Source of the DNA: Planctomycetota bacterium
GTDB lineage: Bacteria > Planctomycetota > Phycisphaerae > SM23-33
Direction of reading: 5' to 3'
NCBI GenBank assembly: GCA_016235825.1
Contig: JACRIL010000048.1
Coordinates: 1-33,612 of the forward strand
DNA length: 33,612 bases
Position numbers and translations under genes: made by a program. Of the stretch, positions 31,964 to 33,612 are shown one piece after another. How positions within the stretch are numbered: position 1 is the stretch's first letter; every line of letters begins with the position of its first letter. Under the pieces are notes generated by a model. That model did not search any database, was not told the DNA's origin, and worked only from the letters and a program-made list of their open reading frames with translations.

Positions 31964-32477
31964 CGTTTTCCTTCAGCTTGACTCTGACAGTCTGATTATC
32001 GGGCACGTCGAGCTGCTTTCCGATGTAATCGGCGGCGATGGGCAACTGCCGCCCGCCGCGATCTATGAGCACGGCCAGCCGCACCACCCTTGGCCTGCCG
32101 AAATCGTGAAGCGCGTCCAACGCCGCCCGGATGCTCCTGCCGGTCTGCAAAACATCGTCAACGAGTATGACCCAGGCGTCGTCGAGGTCGAAGTCGATCT
32201 CGGTGGCCCGCACGAGCGGCGCGCCGCGGCGGCGGGACAGGTCGTCGCGGTAGAAAGTTATGTCCAGGATACCGTGATTGACGGTCCGGCCGGGCAGATC
32301 GGCCCGCAGCCGCCCGACCATCCGGGCGGCAAGCGTCTCGCCTCGCGTGCGGATGCCGACGACCGCCACGGCCGCGTCGCGCGGAACCTGATCCGTCGCC
32401 GCCTTGTACAGCCGGTCCAGGGCCTGCTCTACCTGCTTTGCGGTGAGCATCCTCTTTATGTGATTGCCGTCAGCCAC
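31929..32477 (-). CDS. pyrR: Bifunctional pyrimidine regulator / uracil phosphoribosyltransferase PyrR
   Basis: The 182-residue protein has the PyrR/phosphoribosyltransferase fold: VGIRTRGETLAARM, the PRPP loop VILVDDVLQTGRSIRAALDAL at about 103-123, and PRVVRLAVLIDRGGRQLPI near the end. PyrR binds pyr mRNA in response to UMP and has some uracil phosphoribosyltransferase activity. The start is taken as GTG at 32477, but no ribosome site precedes it; ATG at 32450 (MLTAKQ) is an alternative and fits the usual family length better. It is followed by pyrB with a 35-base overlap. No certain PyrR binding loop was recognised upstream. Confidence 0.93.
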   Translation of the reverse strand: MADGNHIKRMLTAKQVEQALDRLYKAATDQVPRDAAVAVVGIRTRGETLAARMVGRLRADLPGRTVNHGILDITFYRDDLSRRRGAPLVRATEIDFDLDDAWVILVDDVLQTGRSIRAALDALHDFGRPRVVRLAVLIDRGGRQLPIAADYIGKQLDVPDNQTVRVKLKENDGQEGVFICSK

Positions 32478-32546
32478 GATGCAAAGATGATAATCGCAGT
32501 CAATCGTCCTGACAAGGCGTTGCGCGAAAAACAGTACGCAGAAACA

Positions 32547-32572
32547 GGCAGATTTTTCAGAATAAATCTGCC
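32547..32572 (-). terminator. Hairpin between the PHP gene and pyrR
   Basis: A 9-bp stem (GGCAGATTT/AAATCTGCC) with an 8-base loop, 80 bases past the PHP stop. On the minus strand it is followed by TGTTTCTG, only weakly U-rich. It could end the PHP message or take part in pyrR leader control. Confidence 0.4.
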
Positions 32573-32651
32573 GTGCCCGCCGGACGCAAAATTCAATCGT
32601 CTTTGTCGGGCCGGTTTTCTTCCCGTTTTCCCGCCATATTCTGGTCCCGAT

Positions 32652-33446
32652 TTACGACAATGAATCGGAAGGACGCAGCCCGATGACCTCGAGATTCGGA
32701 AGCCACGACCCCCCGAATTGGAGCCGTCTTAAAATGAAAGCGTACTTCCCGCCGCGGGCGAGGAAATCCTGTTCCGTGCCGCCTTCCCGGAACACCGTCT
32801 CGGCGAGAACAACCTCGGGAATCATTTCCTTATACCGCCGTTCCAGGCAGTCATAGTTGGCGCCGATCCTGAATCGTCCCGCCCGAATCTCCGTCGCCAA
32901 TTCCGCCTCGTCCCGGACCGTCCGGTCCAGGTCCACATGAAACATGCCCACGTATTTGGGGTCGTGGGCATCGGACACCCCCACCAATTTCATCCCGTAT
33001 TTGCGGGCGACATCCCGGGTCTGCGAAAAATAATTTTTATCCGTCGACATGCTGGCAACCTCGATGGCATCCGGAATGATCGCATCCAGGGAAATCTGTA
33101 TCTTTCGCGAAGGTGGAAGCAATGGATGCGGCAAAATTACAAGCGCACCCGTTTCGCGCGCGATGTTTTTTGCCGTTTCGGACGTGATTCTGGGGAAAGG
33201 TCCGCCTGGCCCGCCGATGAAAATCACATCGTCTCCGTCAACCCACAATTCCGCGCCCCGGAAAATCCGGCACTTCGGGAATTTCGCCTGCAGGGCATCG
33301 CGATCCTCCGGCGAAAGGAAAGCGCCGTGGTCCGTAATGGCGACCCCGTCAAGGCCATGATCGATGGCGGCCTGTATCTGCACCTCCGGCGGCGTCTGGC
33401 TGCACGGGGAATGAAGATTGGTGTGCATGTGAAGATCTATTTTCAT
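32652..33446 (-). CDS. PHP-domain phosphoesterase
   Basis: A 264-residue protein of the PHP family. The metal-binding set is readable: H6 and H8 in DLHMHTNLHS, D39 and H40 in VAITDHG, E66 in FRGAEL, H107 in LPHPLL, and D159 and H161 in GVSDAHD. PHP proteins of this size hydrolyse phosphate esters such as histidinol phosphate or nucleotides with three metal ions; the true substrate here is not evident. The ATG at 33446 is chosen for AAGGAAGAACAC before it and because the conserved motif starts at once. It starts only 25 bases after the transposase stop at the right edge, so transcription from the insertion sequence is possible. Confidence 0.88.
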   Translation of the reverse strand: MKIDLHMHTNLHSPCSQTPPEVQIQAAIDHGLDGVAITDHGAFLSPEDRDALQAKFPKCRIFRGAELWVDGDDVIFIGGPGGPFPRITSETAKNIARETGALVILPHPLLPPSRKIQISLDAIIPDAIEVASMSTDKNYFSQTRDVARKYGMKLVGVSDAHDPKYVGMFHVDLDRTVRDEAELATEIRAGRFRIGANYDCLERRYKEMIPEVVLAETVFREGGTEQDFLARGGKYAFILRRLQFGGSWLPNLEVIGLRPSDSLS

Positions 33447-33471
33447 GTGTTCTTCCTTTTCTGGTAACTTT

Positions 33472-33612
33472 TCAGCCGTCTGCAACGGATTGTACGGGAA
33501 GCTGTGGCAGTCGGCCAGTGGAGAGATAGGCGCGTAGTGCGAAGGCGATGGTCTTCACGGGGTCATGGCCGCGGAGCTTGAGCGTGCGGAAGATGCTCAT
33601 CAGTGCGGCTTG
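33472..33612 (-). CDS. C-terminal fragment of an IS66-like transposase (runs off right edge)
   Basis: Reading leftward from the edge, 46 codons run in one frame to TGA at 33474-33472. The peptide begins QAALMSIFRTLKLRGHDPVK and ends RAYLSTGRLPQLPVQSVADG. The pattern (S/V)-F-R-T-L-K-L-R-G-x-D-P followed by LR.Y..TG.LP.LP is the usual end of IS66-family TnpC transposases, recalled from many planctomycete sequences. The catalytic part lies outside the window. I could not find a terminal inverted repeat between the stop and the PHP gene. Confidence 0.7.
   Translation of the reverse strand, partial: QAALMSIFRTLKLRGHDPVKTIAFALRAYLSTGRLPQLPVQSVADG

Noticed and set aside
32478..32651. PyrR-dependent attenuator upstream of pyrR
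   Set aside because: A hairpin is present at 32547-32572, but I could not find a convincing PyrR binding loop or antiterminator, and the U-run is weak.

Overview
The window is GC-rich chromosomal DNA with dense genes on both strands. It suggests an anaerobic or facultatively anaerobic bacterium of the PVC superphylum, most likely a planctomycete. The pointers are a cytosolic PQQ-like beta-propeller protein with zinc ribbons, a HEAT-repeat exported protein, a GntR-type regulator with a LacI-like sensor, TTG/GTG starts, a glycyl radical enzyme, and intergenic palindromic repeats that I remember from planctomycete genomes. The lineage call is inference; no rRNA or tRNA gene is visible.

Layout, left to right. 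The left edge (1-49) holds the first 16 codons of a probable transposase, followed by 600 bases of repeat-rich DNA. A tightly coupled minus-strand operon (5925 to 653) encodes a radical-SAM activase, a glycyl radical enzyme, a GntR/LacI-type regulator and a ketose 3-epimerase-like TIM-barrel protein. A GH32 fructosidase gene is divergent from it. A 21-bp inverted repeat sits on the operon's -10 box. From 7613 to 10478 lies a persulfide module: an ArsR regulator behind nested palindromes, overlapping a four-domain CoA-disulfide reductase/rhodanese/TusA/DsrE protein. Then come a membrane-anchored tyrosine phosphatase, the zinc-ribbon propeller protein and a MarC-family membrane protein.

At 14737-19527 there is a fatty-acid or acyl-CoA electron-transfer cluster: a promoter, a structured leader, etfB, etfA, a small low-GC membrane protein and an acyl-CoA dehydrogenase. 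After a membrane-anchored hypothetical protein and paired repeats come proS (minus), a lipoprotein, and an MNT/HEPN pair. The MNT gene has an N-terminal winged helix and an apparently leaderless, self-overlapping promoter. GH57, a HEAT-repeat protein and an SGNH hydrolase lie on the minus strand, and recR on the plus strand. A low-GC insertion between recR and pyrB carries an unusual proteasome-beta-like Ntn-hydrolase candidate. pyrR-pyrB and a PHP phosphoesterase follow. The right edge is the C-terminus of an IS66-like transposase.

Four things deserve most attention. First, the glycyl-radical/epimerase/GH32 regulon, which looks like a sugar-linked radical pathway of unknown substrate. Second, the MNT-HEPN pair with its start codon inside an operator. 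Third, the Ntn-hydrolase candidate. Fourth, two related palindromic insertions flanked by TAA (13750-13803 and 22330-22349) that look like a MITE and its collapsed form.
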